The translations under genes and the position numbers were made by a program. Source: Dongia rigui (lineage in GTDB: Bacteria > Pseudomonadota > Alphaproteobacteria > Dongiales > Dongiaceae). Taken from it: 64,000 nt of DNA. This document shows, piece after piece, positions 35,827-45,393 of the stretch (positions are counted from its first letter, which is position 1; each line of letters opens with the position of its first letter). Where the stretch lies: positions 248,001-312,000 of the forward strand of contig NZ_JAXCLX010000004.1 in assembly GCF_034044635.1 (NCBI RefSeq), in the 5' to 3' direction. Below the pieces are notes generated by a model. That model searched no databases. It was not told where the DNA came from and worked only from the letters and a program-made list of their open reading frames with translations.

Positions 35827-37908
35827 TTGCGCCCGCAAATCCTTTACCCGCTCTTTGCGTCGGTTACCAGCCTGCCCGGTATCGGGCCAAGGCTCGGGAA
35901 GCTGTTCGAAAAGCTGACCGGGCCAAGCGTCGTCGGTCTGCTCTGGCACCTGCCGACGGGCCTGGTGGAGCGCCAGCAGGAACCCGATATTCCAGACGTC
36001 GCCGACGGTGCCACGGTAACGCTGAAGGTACAGGTGACGGTGCATCTGGTGCCGCAGCGACCGCGTCAACCCTACCGCGTGTCTTGCGTGAACGATACCG
36101 GCGCTGTCGATTTGGTCTTCTTCAACCCGCGGGTCGATTACCTGAAGAACCTGCTGCCGCCAGGTGAGTGGCGCCTGGTTTCAGGACGGGTGGAGCGCTA
36201 CGCCGGCGCGCTCAACATGGTTCATCCGGACTACATCCTGCCGCTTGAGCGCGCGGCTGAGATCAAGAAGATCGAGCCCACATACGGCCTCACGGCCGGT
36301 CTTACCCCCCGCTTGGTGCTGAAGGCCGTGGCCGCCGCCATCGAACGCGCGCCGGAGCCGCCGGAATGGATCGACGCCCACGTGATGAAGCGTCACCAAT
36401 GGCCAAAATGGAAACCGGCTATCGAAACGATCCACCACCCAGCAAGCGGCGCGGATCTGGGGCCCGATACGCTGGCACGACAGCGTCTCGCCTATGACGA
36501 AGTCTTGGCAAGCCAAGTTGCTCTCGCGTTGGTACGCCAACACAACCGGCGCCTGGCCGGGCGGCCCTGCGTTGCGACAGGCGCCCTCACCTCAAGGGTC
36601 AAGGCCAAGCTCCCTTATGACCTCACCGCGTCGCAGCGACAAGCGATCGAGGAGATAGCGGCCGATATGGCGTCGCCGCAACGGATGCTCCGGCTGCTGC
36701 AGGGCGACGTCGGCAGCGGCAAGACCGTGGTGGCACTCTTTGCCATGCTGATCGCAGCGGAAGCCGGCGGACAAGCCGCCCTCCTCGCCCCGACGGACAT
36801 TCTGGCGCGGCAGCATTTTGCCACTCTTGAGCCGATGTTGCGCGCGGCTGGCCTGCGCCTGGAGCTCTTGACGGGGCGCGACAAGGGCAAGGCACGCGAA
36901 CGTATTGTCGAGGGTTTGGCCTCCGGCGAGATTCCGTTCGTGGTCGGCACACATGCGTTGGTGCAGGAGAGCGTCTCTTTCCATGACCTGCGCCTGGCGG
37001 TGGTTGATGAGCAGCATCGTTTCGGGGTGCAACAGCGCGTCGCCTTGTCGGACAAAGGCAAGGGCGTCGATTTGCTGGTCATGACGGCAACGCCGATCCC
37101 GCGGACGCTGATGCTGACCGCTTATGGCGACATCGATGTCTCCCGCCTCACGGAAAAACCGCCGGGGCGCCAGCCGATCGACACCCGCACCATCCCAATC
37201 GACCGTCTGGATGAAGTGGCTGGCGGTCTTCGCCGCGCGATCGCGCATGGCTCGCGCATTTATTGGGTCTGTCCGCTGGTCGATGAGTCCGAAGTCATCG
37301 ATCTGGCCGCCGCCAGCGAACGTTATGAGATGTTGAAGAACATCTTCGGCCTGCGCGCGGGCCTGGTCCATGGTCAAATGAAGGCGGCCGACCGCGACAA
37401 GGCGATGGCGCAGTTCCAGGCGGGCGAGATCGATATCCTGGTCGCCACGACGGTCATTGAGGTTGGCGTCAATGTGCCGGAAGCGACCGTCATGGTGATC
37501 GAGCATGCCGAACGCTTCGGCCTGGCGCAGTTGCACCAGTTGCGCGGCCGTGTCGGTCGCGGTACAGGCAAATCGAGTTGCATTCTCCTCTATCAGACAC
37601 CGTTGAGCGAGACGGCGAAATCGCGCCTCGCCATCATGCGCGATACCGAAGACGGCTTCCGCATTGCCGAGGAGGATCTGAAGTTGCGCGGCGCAGGTGA
37701 ACTCCTCGGCACGCGCCAGAGCGGCCTGCAGGAGTTCCACATCGCCGATCTCGCCGCCCATGCCGATCTGATCCAGATTGCGCGCGACGATGCGCGCTTG
37801 GTACTCGAGATGGATCCCGAACTGGTCAGTGAACGCGGACTGGCCTTGCGCGTGTTGCTCTATCTGTTTGAAAAGGACGCGGTGGTGAAGACCATTCGCT
37901 CAGGGTGA
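35827..37908 (+). CDS. recG: ATP-dependent DNA helicase RecG
   Basis: A 693-residue branch-migration helicase. The start is TTG: an in-frame TAG at 35785 and no ATG/GTG between rule out an earlier start, and the N-terminus MRPQILYPLFASVTSLPGIG matches alphaproteobacterial RecG. Seen: wedge domain OB-fold (YRVSCVNDTGAVDLVFFN), motif I QGDVGSGKTVVALFA, motif II VVDEQHRFG, motif III VMTATPIPRTLMLT, and motif VI LHQLRGRVGRG. Its 3' end overlaps the DUF502 gene by nine bases on the other strand. Confidence 0.97.
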   Translation: MRPQILYPLFASVTSLPGIGPRLGKLFEKLTGPSVVGLLWHLPTGLVERQQEPDIPDVADGATVTLKVQVTVHLVPQRPRQPYRVSCVNDTGAVDLVFFNPRVDYLKNLLPPGEWRLVSGRVERYAGALNMVHPDYILPLERAAEIKKIEPTYGLTAGLTPRLVLKAVAAAIERAPEPPEWIDAHVMKRHQWPKWKPAIETIHHPASGADLGPDTLARQRLAYDEVLASQVALALVRQHNRRLAGRPCVATGALTSRVKAKLPYDLTASQRQAIEEIAADMASPQRMLRLLQGDVGSGKTVVALFAMLIAAEAGGQAALLAPTDILARQHFATLEPMLRAAGLRLELLTGRDKGKARERIVEGLASGEIPFVVGTHALVQESVSFHDLRLAVVDEQHRFGVQQRVALSDKGKGVDLLVMTATPIPRTLMLTAYGDIDVSRLTEKPPGRQPIDTRTIPIDRLDEVAGGLRRAIAHGSRIYWVCPLVDESEVIDLAAASERYEMLKNIFGLRAGLVHGQMKAADRDKAMAQFQAGEIDILVATTVIEVGVNVPEATVMVIEHAERFGLAQLHQLRGRVGRGTGKSSCILLYQTPLSETAKSRLAIMRDTEDGFRIAEEDLKLRGAGELLGTRQSGLQEFHIADLAAHADLIQIARDDARLVLEMDPELVSERGLALRVLLYLFEKDAVVKTIRSG

Positions 37909-38610
37909 GTTTCTCTTTTTCGGCAGGGCCTTGCCGGGTGCGACGATACCGCCCGAAACAACCAGTTTGATTCCGTCCTCGACCGACATGTCGAGATACT
38001 TCACATCCCTTTTCGGCACAAAGATGAGATAGCCGGAGGTCGGGTTCGGCGTGGTGGGCACAAAGACCGTAAGGGGCTCGTCGCCCACGGCAGCCTGCAC
38101 CTCGGCCGGGGTGGTGCCCGTCACGAAGCCCAGGGTCCAGGCGCCGGGACGCGGAAATTCCACCAGGACGCAATCGCGAAAAGCTGCCGATTGGTTGGCC
38201 AACACCGTCTCGACGATCTGCTTTATGGCGCTGTAGATCGACCGAATGATGGGGAGGCGGTTGAGGATTGTTTCGATCAACTGGCGGGTCAGTCGCCCGA
38301 AGAGACCGGCGGTGATGGCACCGATGAGGGTCAGGACGATCAAGACGATGATCAAGCCGATCCCCGGGATCGAGAACGGCAGGTAGTTTTCCGGGTTGTA
38401 TTCCGGGGGCACCAGCGGCAGGACGGTCTCGTCGACCCAATTGATGAACAGCCAGGCAATGTAGATTGTCAGGCTGACAGGCGCCGTGATCAGGATCCCG
38501 GCCAGGAAATAGTTGCGCAGCCGCGTCCCAAATCCCACGCCGTGTTTTTTGGGCAGCAGGTGTTCCGGCCCCTCCGGCGCGATGTTCGGGGGGGATTGAG
38601 TGTCGCTCAT
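37900..38610 (-). CDS. DUF502 inner-membrane protein
   Basis: 236 residues with two N-terminal hydrophobic helices (LRNYFLAGILITAPVSLTIY; IPGIGLIIVLIVLTLIGAIT) and then the family core: LIETILNRLPIIRSIYSAIK, VLVEFPRPGAWTLGFVTG, LTVFVPTTPNPTSGYLIFVP, and MSVEDGIKLVVSGGI. Plants have related COV/LCV proteins; bacterial function is unknown. ATG at 38610 has AGG eleven bases before it; a longer frame to 38694 is not needed. Confidence 0.9.
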   Translation of the reverse strand: MSDTQSPPNIAPEGPEHLLPKKHGVGFGTRLRNYFLAGILITAPVSLTIYIAWLFINWVDETVLPLVPPEYNPENYLPFSIPGIGLIIVLIVLTLIGAITAGLFGRLTRQLIETILNRLPIIRSIYSAIKQIVETVLANQSAAFRDCVLVEFPRPGAWTLGFVTGTTPAEVQAAVGDEPLTVFVPTTPNPTSGYLIFVPKRDVKYLDMSVEDGIKLVVSGGIVAPGKALPKKRNSP

Positions 38611-38697
38611 GATGTCCGGATACCTTCCTATGATGCTGGACTCTATCAAATAGAACTGGCCGGGTTCACGCAACTGGGGCAGAATCTGCGACAATTA

Positions 38698-39252
38698 ATG
38701 GATGAACGACAGCACCATATGGCCGAACCGGATTGGATCGAGGGGCTGATCTGCTTCTGTGCGCGGGAGCAAATCGTCTCCCAGGTGATAGATGGCACGG
38801 AAGCGGCCTGGTCCAAACTGTGTCGCGGTCGTCCGTTCCCGGCTCGTGCCGACATCGACCCCTTGGACTTTCGCCAAGTGCTGCCCTACCTCTCGATCGT
38901 CGAATTGCACGAGCATCCGTTCCGCATCCGCTATCGGGTTCTCGGCACGGAGGTCGCGCGTTTTGCCGGCGAGGATTTCTCGGGAAAATGGCTCTCAGAA
39001 ACCGGCTGGAGTCCGCTGCACCAGAAACTCAACCACATGATTTACGCACGGGCGCATGAAACGCGGAGGCCGGTCTTTGGCCTGTCGCAGGTCGATTGGC
39101 TTGATCGGAAAGACCACTTCTTTCCTTGGGGGCTCTTTCCCTTGGGTGAAGACGGCCGCGCGACGCATTGCTTGAGCGTCGACGATTTTACCAACATCGC
39201 AAGGCCCAGCGGTCTATTGCGTGAAAGCTCGCCAAAGGACGTACCCGAATGA
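38698..39252 (+). CDS. PAS_5-type domain protein
   Basis: A 184-residue soluble protein with the same general pattern as 25835-26446: WSKLCRGRPFPARADIDPLDF, LPYLSIVELHEHPFRIRYRVLG, TEVARFAGEDFSGKWL, and FPLGEDGRATHCLSVDDF. ATG 38698 and 38719 are both possible; neither has a good ribosome site. Its stop overlaps the ATG of the Sel1 gene downstream (ATGA), so the two are probably co-translated. Confidence 0.75.
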   Translation: MDERQHHMAEPDWIEGLICFCAREQIVSQVIDGTEAAWSKLCRGRPFPARADIDPLDFRQVLPYLSIVELHEHPFRIRYRVLGTEVARFAGEDFSGKWLSETGWSPLHQKLNHMIYARAHETRRPVFGLSQVDWLDRKDHFFPWGLFPLGEDGRATHCLSVDDFTNIARPSGLLRESSPKDVPE

Positions 39253-40109
39253 CGATGAGACTGCGTGGGCTCCTTGCAGTTGCCCTTCCGCTTATGCTGA
39301 CGGCCGTCCAACCCGGTTGGGCGCAAAGCGCGGTTGATCCAGGATCGGCCGCGTTCATGCATGGCGATTATGCGACCGCGATGCAGGAATGGTGGAAAAA
39401 GGCCAAGACGGGCGATGCCGAGGCGATCAACAATATCGGCGTACTTTATAATAAAGGGCTGGGCGTCGATCGCGACCCGGCCAAGGCCGCCGAGTGGTAC
39501 CAGCGCGCGGCGGATTTCGGCTATCCCAATGCGCAGTTCAATCTGGCCAACCTCTTTTATGCCGGCGAAGGCGTTGCCAAGGACGCCAAGCAGGCAGCCT
39601 ATTGGTACCAGCAGGCCGCCGAGCGCGGCCATCTCGGCGCCCAATACTACCTTGGCCTCATGTACGAAGATGGCGAAGGTGTGCCGCAAGACCAGATGAT
39701 GGCCCTCAAATGGATCGTCAAAGCCGCGGATGCCGGCAATGCCGCAGCACAATATGAGGTCGGCCGCATGCTGGTCACTGGCGATGGGTTGCAGCCGGAT
39801 GCCAGGAAGGGCGCCGAATACGCACTAAAATCGGCCCAGGCGGGTAATTCCAAGGCAGCATTGCTGATGGCGCAGATCTACGAAGCCGGCAATGGCGCGG
39901 ACAAGAACGATATCGAAGCGTATGTCTGGGCTCGCATTGCGCTCGAGCGGCTGAAGCCCGGCCAGGATTCGAAGAAAGCATCTGCGTTGGTTGACGATCT
40001 CGAGGGGCGCATGGAGCCAGGCGCCATCAAGGCGGCTGAGCGTGTCATCGCGATCCGCAATCCCAAGCCGGACGGTACCGCCCCGGCACAGTCCCCGGCC
40101 CCGCAATAG
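39249..40109 (+). CDS. Sel1-repeat secreted protein
   Basis: 286 residues with a signal peptide (LRGLLAVALPLMLTAVQPGWAQ) and about five Sel1/TPR-like repeats (AEAINNIGVLYNKGLGVDRD, PNAQFNLANLFYAGEGVAKD, LGAQYYLGLMYEDGEGVPQD, and others), ending in a Pro/Ala-rich tail. Sel1 repeats form protein-binding superhelices. Translationally coupled to the PAS_5 gene upstream; convergent with the lipoprotein gene, only 3 bases apart. Confidence 0.88.
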   Translation: MTMRLRGLLAVALPLMLTAVQPGWAQSAVDPGSAAFMHGDYATAMQEWWKKAKTGDAEAINNIGVLYNKGLGVDRDPAKAAEWYQRAADFGYPNAQFNLANLFYAGEGVAKDAKQAAYWYQQAAERGHLGAQYYLGLMYEDGEGVPQDQMMALKWIVKAADAGNAAAQYEVGRMLVTGDGLQPDARKGAEYALKSAQAGNSKAALLMAQIYEAGNGADKNDIEAYVWARIALERLKPGQDSKKASALVDDLEGRMEPGAIKAAERVIAIRNPKPDGTAPAQSPAPQ

Positions 40110-40112
40110 GCG

Positions 40113-40724
40113 TCAGGGATAAGTCGCGTTGGCGTAGATCTTTTCCAACTTGGCGATGGTCTCCGCCGTGCCCAGAGACTGGTCGCCGGCGACTGGTTTG
40201 GCGACCAGATCCACAGTCAGGACCGAAACGGCCCTGCCGGACGCCCAGCGCCGCTCGGAGCAGGGATAGCCGGCGTAAGGCCAGCCATACCCACCGTATC
40301 CATATCCATATGCATGGCGATGGCCATAGTAACCCAAGCCCGGTCCCCAGAATGGCGCCGCCATGCAATGGGGGTACGATTTGACGTCGATGTCGCTGTC
40401 GGTCTTCTCCGCAACCACGCGGAAAGCCGGCGCACCGCGCTCTGCGGCAATGCGGGCGGCGCGCAACAGGGCCAGATCGTGCACCTTGTCCTTTTCGGAA
40501 GAAATCCGCGCATCGCCCCGCGGATTGCTGCCGGACAGTTTCACCTCCGCCCCGCGATAGGTGATTTCAACCGTGTCGCCATCGACATCGCGATCGCTAA
40601 AACCGAAATTGCCGGCAACCGACAGAGGCTGCATGGCCGGGCGCGGTGGTGCAGGTGTGGTGCAGGCCGCCAGCAGCGCCAGACAAACGGTGGCAGACAA
40701 GGGGAGGATGCGATTGATCATCAT
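40113..40724 (-). CDS. CC0125/CC1285-type lipoprotein
   Basis: 203 residues with signal peptide and lipobox LLAAC (Cys about 21). The mature part contains GDTVEITYRGAEVKLSG, DLALLRAARIAAERGAPAFRVV and a Gly/Tyr-rich stretch (GLGYYGHRHAYGYGYGGYGW) before VDLVAKP. The layout matches the CC0125/CC1285 family of alphaproteobacterial lipoproteins of unknown function. Either of two adjacent ATG codons at 40719-40724 could start it. Confidence 0.75.
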   Translation of the reverse strand: MMINRILPLSATVCLALLAACTTPAPPRPAMQPLSVAGNFGFSDRDVDGDTVEITYRGAEVKLSGSNPRGDARISSEKDKVHDLALLRAARIAAERGAPAFRVVAEKTDSDIDVKSYPHCMAAPFWGPGLGYYGHRHAYGYGYGGYGWPYAGYPCSERRWASGRAVSVLTVDLVAKPVAGDQSLGTAETIAKLEKIYANATYP

Positions 40725-40797
40725 GGCCGCAGTTTAACATCCTTGCCGATGGCCGGGTCCCTGCCGTCGCCAGTGTCAAAAAAATGTGATCAATCCA

Positions 40798-42033
40798 TCA
40801 ACGCCATTCGGCGTCAGGATTGGACAAAACAGCCGGGCTGAGCGCCAGGCAATACCCCTTTTCAGCCCAGACCTGCCTGCAAGCCTTACCGGCATCGGCC
40901 TGATCCAAACCAACCAACAGGGCGGAATATCGGGTGATGCCTTCCCAGGTGCGTTGGATGATCGCCGGGCGCCCTTTTTTGATGGTGCCTTTAAGTTTCG
41001 TTTTCATCGCGGCGACAGTGTTTTCGGCCATTGATTTCTTCGGAAAGGCACCGAATACGACCCCCCAGCCGGAAATGCGCGCCGTGCTGGTGATCGTCGA
41101 ATTGCCTTCTTCAGCGACACGCTGGTCGCAATCCCCGCCTTTGAGGATGGTCGGCGGGGCTCCTTGCTCGTCGACCGATACTTTGATCGCCATGTCGCTC
41201 AATTTGGGTTGCCCCGTGCTCTCGGCCTTGAAGCCGGCATTGAGCAACTGCGTCATCAGCGCCGCGCGCTCGCCACGGCTGCCGGCACCCAGCACCACGC
41301 CGACGATCCGCCGGCCGTCACGCTTTGCCGACGCAACAAGGTTGTAACCCGAGCCGCAGGTGAACCCCGTCTTCATCCCGTCGGCACCCTGATAGGACGA
41401 CAAAATGCCGTTCACCGTTGGCTTTGTACGGCCGGCGATGGTCACACTGCGATTGCCGAAGAAATGGTAATGCTCCGGATAGTTTTTCAGAATGTGCATC
41501 GCGAGTTCCGCCAAATCGCGGGCGGTGGTGACTTGGCCCGCATTCGGCAGGCCCGAGGCGTTCTTGAACTCGCTGCGGGTCATCCCGATGCGGTGCGCGG
41601 TATGGGTCATCATGCGGGCAAAATTCTCTTCGCTGCCGCCGATGGCTTCGGCAAGCGCCACCGCCGCATCATTCCCCGAAACGACGATCATCGCCGTAAC
41701 AGCTTGTTCTACAGTAATCTTTTGTCCGACCTTGAGCCCAAACTTGGTCGGCGACTGCCCTGCGGCATTGGCGGAAACCGTGATCTTGTCGCTAAAATGG
41801 ATTTGCCCTGCCTTGGCCGCCTCGAAGACCATGAAGGCTGTCATCATCTTGGTCAGCGAAGCCGGATACCACAGCGCATTGGCGCCATCGGCGCGCAGGA
41901 CGGCGCCCGTGGTTACGTCGACCAGCACATTGACACTGCGTGCGGCGGCGGACCCCGCCGCAAAACCCATATTCAGAGCCAAAAAAATGGCCAGAATTGG
42001 CCAGGACAACGGCTTCAACGCCTTGCGCAACAT
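40798..42033 (-). CDS. D-alanyl-D-alanine carboxypeptidase with C-terminal SPOR-like domain
   Basis: 411 residues. Seen: a signal peptide ending AAGSAAARS, SxxK in YPASLTKMMT near residues 57-66, SxN in VSGNDAAVALAEA, KTG in GMKTGFTCGSGYNLV, then instead of a PBP5 C-domain a SPOR-like region (GWGVVFGAFPKKSMAENTVAAMK) ending WAEKGYCLALSP. Six mature cysteines or fewer are present, including two in the SPOR end. A SPOR domain would send it to the division site; the class resembles DacD/DacA of Caulobacter-type bacteria. Lies 73 bases upstream of the lipoprotein gene. Confidence 0.87.
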   Translation of the reverse strand: MLRKALKPLSWPILAIFLALNMGFAAGSAAARSVNVLVDVTTGAVLRADGANALWYPASLTKMMTAFMVFEAAKAGQIHFSDKITVSANAAGQSPTKFGLKVGQKITVEQAVTAMIVVSGNDAAVALAEAIGGSEENFARMMTHTAHRIGMTRSEFKNASGLPNAGQVTTARDLAELAMHILKNYPEHYHFFGNRSVTIAGRTKPTVNGILSSYQGADGMKTGFTCGSGYNLVASAKRDGRRIVGVVLGAGSRGERAALMTQLLNAGFKAESTGQPKLSDMAIKVSVDEQGAPPTILKGGDCDQRVAEEGNSTITSTARISGWGVVFGAFPKKSMAENTVAAMKTKLKGTIKKGRPAIIQRTWEGITRYSALLVGLDQADAGKACRQVWAEKGYCLALSPAVLSNPDAEWR

Positions 42034-42165
42034 ACTTCCCTCGGCTCCGAAAATCGGGTTGGATGTTAAGACATGAGTCTGCGACGGGTGACAAGCCGTT
42101 TTAAGGATTGTCCGCTCATGCCGCGGCGCTATGGTGAGGAAATTCGAAGGCTTTTGGGGGTATCA

Positions 42166-43974
42166 GTGATCCGAATCACGCGCAATCTCATGGTCGGCGG
42201 CTGTTTGCGCCTTGCCATATCGGTCGGAGCGGTCGCCATGGCCGCCCTGCCCGCCTGGGCCGACTATCAGAGTGGGGTCGATGCCTATTACAAGGGCGAT
42301 TTCCGGGCAGCCTACGACGCTTGGCTGCCCTTGGCCGAAGCCGGCGATGCTGTCGCCCAGAACAGCCTGGGCGCCCTCTATGACCACGGGCTCGGCGTCT
42401 CCGAGGACAATGCGGAAGCCGCGCGGTGGTACGAGATGGCGGCCCAACAGGGGCTGCCACTGGCCATGCGCAACCTTGGCAATCAGTATGCGACCGGTCA
42501 TGGCGTGACCTATGACATCAACCTTGCGCAGCAGTGGTATGAAAAGGCGGCGGCACTGGGCGACCAGCAATCCGCCGCTCTGCTTGCGCATTTGCGACCG
42601 GCAACAACGCCGCCTGTGGATACCACCGCGACGGCGGCATTGCCCGCGTTCAGCGCGCCGACGACCACGGGCAATTTGGCCGAACCGATAGAGGGCAGTA
42701 CAGCGGCAACGCAATCGGCCGACGCTCCCGATGCCGGCGATAGCACGCTGGTCATTCCCGATGCACCAGCTGCGGCCCCTGTCCCCGTTGCGCCGAGCAG
42801 CGATGCCCCCATCGCTCTGGACCTGGGCGGCAACACCTTGACCATGCCGGCGACATCGGAACCCGCAACACCAGCGCCAGCGCCAGCGGCGCCGGCAACC
42901 GTGGCGCAGGCAGCGCCGGCCCCGGTCCAGCAGGCATCCGTGACACCGATCCAGCCGACGGTGCCCCGTGCCGATGGCAATTGGCTGATCGGTCAATGGC
43001 AAGGTCCGTCCCTCGGCTGCCCGAAAGGCGGGGGCATCGAATTCACCGATGGTGAAACACTATCCTGGTTTGACGGGCAGGTTGCGGTGCGCCTTGCCGC
43101 CACCTACCAAGTGTCCGGCGACAACATCGTCGTCAACGCGACTGGCAGCGACGGTACGCCGCAACAATACACGTACCAGCGCAGCGGTCCCGACAAGATG
43201 ATCATTGTCAACATTCCGCAATCCATGCCGAAATCGCTTCTTGGCATCGCCTATCGCCGTTGCGGCTCGGCGCCGAGTGTGACGCAGTCGGCGGCCGCCG
43301 CGCCAGCACCGGCCACGCCAGCGACGATGCCGATCATCGGCGGTGGCACTGGCGAAGCGCCGGTTCTGCCCGCCAGCACGCAGCCGGCAACACCGGCGGT
43401 ACCGGATGTGGCCGCAACGACCGCCGTTCCAGCGCCTGCAGCTCCCGCCACAACTCCTGCTCCAGCGCCCGCCGCGAATGCAACGGGCACCGCCTCGCAA
43501 TACTCGCTGAACGAACAGGCGAATTTGGGCAAGGGTGCCGCCGCCAGCGACGAGAAAGTGGCGTCGGGTTGGGCCGCTTTTGAACAGGGCAATTATCAGG
43601 AAGCCTTGACGATCTTCAAATCACAGGCGGAAGCTGGCAATACCAACATGCAGGTGCTGGTCGGCAACATGTATGATTACGGCCAGGGCGTTCCCCAGGA
43701 CGACGTGCAGGCACTGCAATGGTATTTGATGGCTGCTTCGAAAGGCGACATCAAAGGCCAGTACCAGGCGGCGAACCTCTATTTTAGCAGCCCGACGGTG
43801 CCAAAGAACAATATCGAGGCCTATCGCTGGGCAAGCCTCGCGGCCAAGGGACCTGCCGGCGACCGCACAGCCATCTGGTCGCAGCAGATGCTCTCGGTCC
43901 TCACCGCCAACATGACCGAGGACGAGATTGACGAGGCGAAGTCTCTTGCAAAGAAGCCTTTGCAGACCAACTGA
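42166..43974 (+). CDS. Large secreted protein with two Sel1 blocks and a central beta-rich domain
   Basis: 602 residues from a GTG at 42166 with GGGGG five bases upstream (frames open to 42073; ATG 42190 would lose basic residues before the signal peptide). A signal peptide ends PAWADYQ. Order: N-terminal Sel1 repeats (about 34-140); Pro/Ala/Thr-rich linker (about 146-270); a compact domain near 271-367 beginning NWLIGQWQGPSLGCPKGGG and ending GIAYRRCG, with two cysteines; second Pro/Ala linker; C-terminal Sel1 block (about 465-580). Function unknown; likely a periplasmic scaffold. Confidence 0.8.
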   Translation: MIRITRNLMVGGCLRLAISVGAVAMAALPAWADYQSGVDAYYKGDFRAAYDAWLPLAEAGDAVAQNSLGALYDHGLGVSEDNAEAARWYEMAAQQGLPLAMRNLGNQYATGHGVTYDINLAQQWYEKAAALGDQQSAALLAHLRPATTPPVDTTATAALPAFSAPTTTGNLAEPIEGSTAATQSADAPDAGDSTLVIPDAPAAAPVPVAPSSDAPIALDLGGNTLTMPATSEPATPAPAPAAPATVAQAAPAPVQQASVTPIQPTVPRADGNWLIGQWQGPSLGCPKGGGIEFTDGETLSWFDGQVAVRLAATYQVSGDNIVVNATGSDGTPQQYTYQRSGPDKMIIVNIPQSMPKSLLGIAYRRCGSAPSVTQSAAAAPAPATPATMPIIGGGTGEAPVLPASTQPATPAVPDVAATTAVPAPAAPATTPAPAPAANATGTASQYSLNEQANLGKGAAASDEKVASGWAAFEQGNYQEALTIFKSQAEAGNTNMQVLVGNMYDYGQGVPQDDVQALQWYLMAASKGDIKGQYQAANLYFSSPTVPKNNIEAYRWASLAAKGPAGDRTAIWSQQMLSVLTANMTEDEIDEAKSLAKKPLQTN

Positions 43975-43995
43975 CGTTCATCCCGGAGCCATTCC

Positions 43996-45393
43996 ATGCT
44001 GCCCAATGTCGCTTTTGATGCGGCCGATCTGGCCGCCAAGGATCGCGCGCACCTCATTCACCCCTGGGTCGATCTGGGGCTGACCAAGGACGCCGATCCG
44101 CTGATCGTCTCGGCGGCGGAAGGCGCCTATGTCTACAACGTTCATGGGCAGAAGATGCTGGACGGCATCGGCGGCATGTGGTGCGTCAATGCCGGCTATG
44201 GCCGCGGCGAGATCGCGGATGCGATGGCCGAGCAAGCACGCCGCATGGCGTATTTCTCACCCTTCGGCATGATCGGCAACCCGCCCGCGATCGAATTTGC
44301 GGCGCGCCTCACGCAATACACGCCCGGTGATCTGAAGCACGTCTTCTTCACCACCGGCGGTTCGACGGCCGTCGATTCAGCTTTGCGCTTCGTGCATTTC
44401 TTCAACAACTTCCATGGCCGGAAGCAGAAGAAGCACATCATCACCCGCGAATACGCCTATCACGGCTCGACCTATCTGACGGCCTCCGTTTCAGGGAAGC
44501 CGGCCGACCGCGGCAACATGGATCTCGAGACCGGCTTCATCCATCACATCGCGCCCCCCAATCCCTATCGCCGCCCCGAGGGCATGTCTATCGAGGCCTT
44601 CTGCGATGCCAAGGTGAAGGATTTGGAGGACAAGATACTCGAACTCGGCCCGGACAAGGTTGCGGCCTTTATCGCCGAGCCCCTCCTCGCCTCAGGTGGC
44701 GTCATCGTGCCGCCGCCCGGCTACCAGCGCCGCACATGGGAAATTTGTCGCAAGTATGACGTGCTCTATATTTCCGACGAGGTCGTCACCGGTTTCGGCC
44801 GCCTCGGGCACATCTTCGCATCGAAGGAAGTCTTCGACATCGAGCCTGACATCATCACCAGCGCCAAGGGCCTGACCTCGGGCTACATTCCGTTGGGCGC
44901 CATGATCGTCTCCGATCGGCTTTATTCGACCCTGACCGACAAGGCCGGGCGCGGCCAGGTCTTCGCCAATGGCTATACCTATTCCGCGCATCCGGTTTCC
45001 TGCGCTGCCGGCATGGCCAATCTCGATATCTTCGAGCGCGAAGACATCTGCGGCCATGTCCGCAAGACCGGTCCCTACTTCCATCAGCGCCTTACAGAGC
45101 TTGCCGATATCGACATGGTCGGCGATGTGCGCGGCAGCCATTTCATGGTCTGCGTCGAATGCACCTCGGACAAGAAGAACAAGACCGTTCCGCCCGCCGA
45201 ATGGAACGTCGGCAAGCGCATATTCGAGAAGTGCCAGGAGAAAGGCCTGCTGGCCCGACCGATGGGCCATCTGGTCGTCATGTCCCCGCCGCTCATCATC
45301 AATCGTGCCCAGATCGACACATCGGTCGATATCCTGCGCCAAGGCATTATCGAAGTGATGGACGATTTGAAGCGCGAAGGCCTCTGGAAGTAG
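43996..45393 (+). CDS. Class III omega-aminotransferase
   Basis: A 465-residue PLP fold-type I aminotransferase. Seen: LDGIGGMWCVNAGYGRGEIADA, TTGGSTAVDSALRFVHFF, YHGSTYLTASVSG, AEPLLASGGVIVPPPGY, ISDEVVTGFGRLG, and the PLP lysine in TSAKGLTSGYIPLGA near 295-309. The pattern fits the group of aspartate/pyruvate-linked omega-aminotransferases (beta-alanine, taurine, putrescine-type). Strong GGAG leader. It converges with pbpC with no gap between the stop codons. Confidence 0.92.
   Translation: MLPNVAFDAADLAAKDRAHLIHPWVDLGLTKDADPLIVSAAEGAYVYNVHGQKMLDGIGGMWCVNAGYGRGEIADAMAEQARRMAYFSPFGMIGNPPAIEFAARLTQYTPGDLKHVFFTTGGSTAVDSALRFVHFFNNFHGRKQKKHIITREYAYHGSTYLTASVSGKPADRGNMDLETGFIHHIAPPNPYRRPEGMSIEAFCDAKVKDLEDKILELGPDKVAAFIAEPLLASGGVIVPPPGYQRRTWEICRKYDVLYISDEVVTGFGRLGHIFASKEVFDIEPDIITSAKGLTSGYIPLGAMIVSDRLYSTLTDKAGRGQVFANGYTYSAHPVSCAAGMANLDIFEREDICGHVRKTGPYFHQRLTELADIDMVGDVRGSHFMVCVECTSDKKNKTVPPAEWNVGKRIFEKCQEKGLLARPMGHLVVMSPPLIINRAQIDTSVDILRQGIIEVMDDLKREGLWK

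Noticed and set aside
42600-43500. Pro/Ala/Thr-rich stretches as a tandem DNA repeat
   Set aside because: The codons vary and no exact period is seen; they are low-complexity protein linkers.
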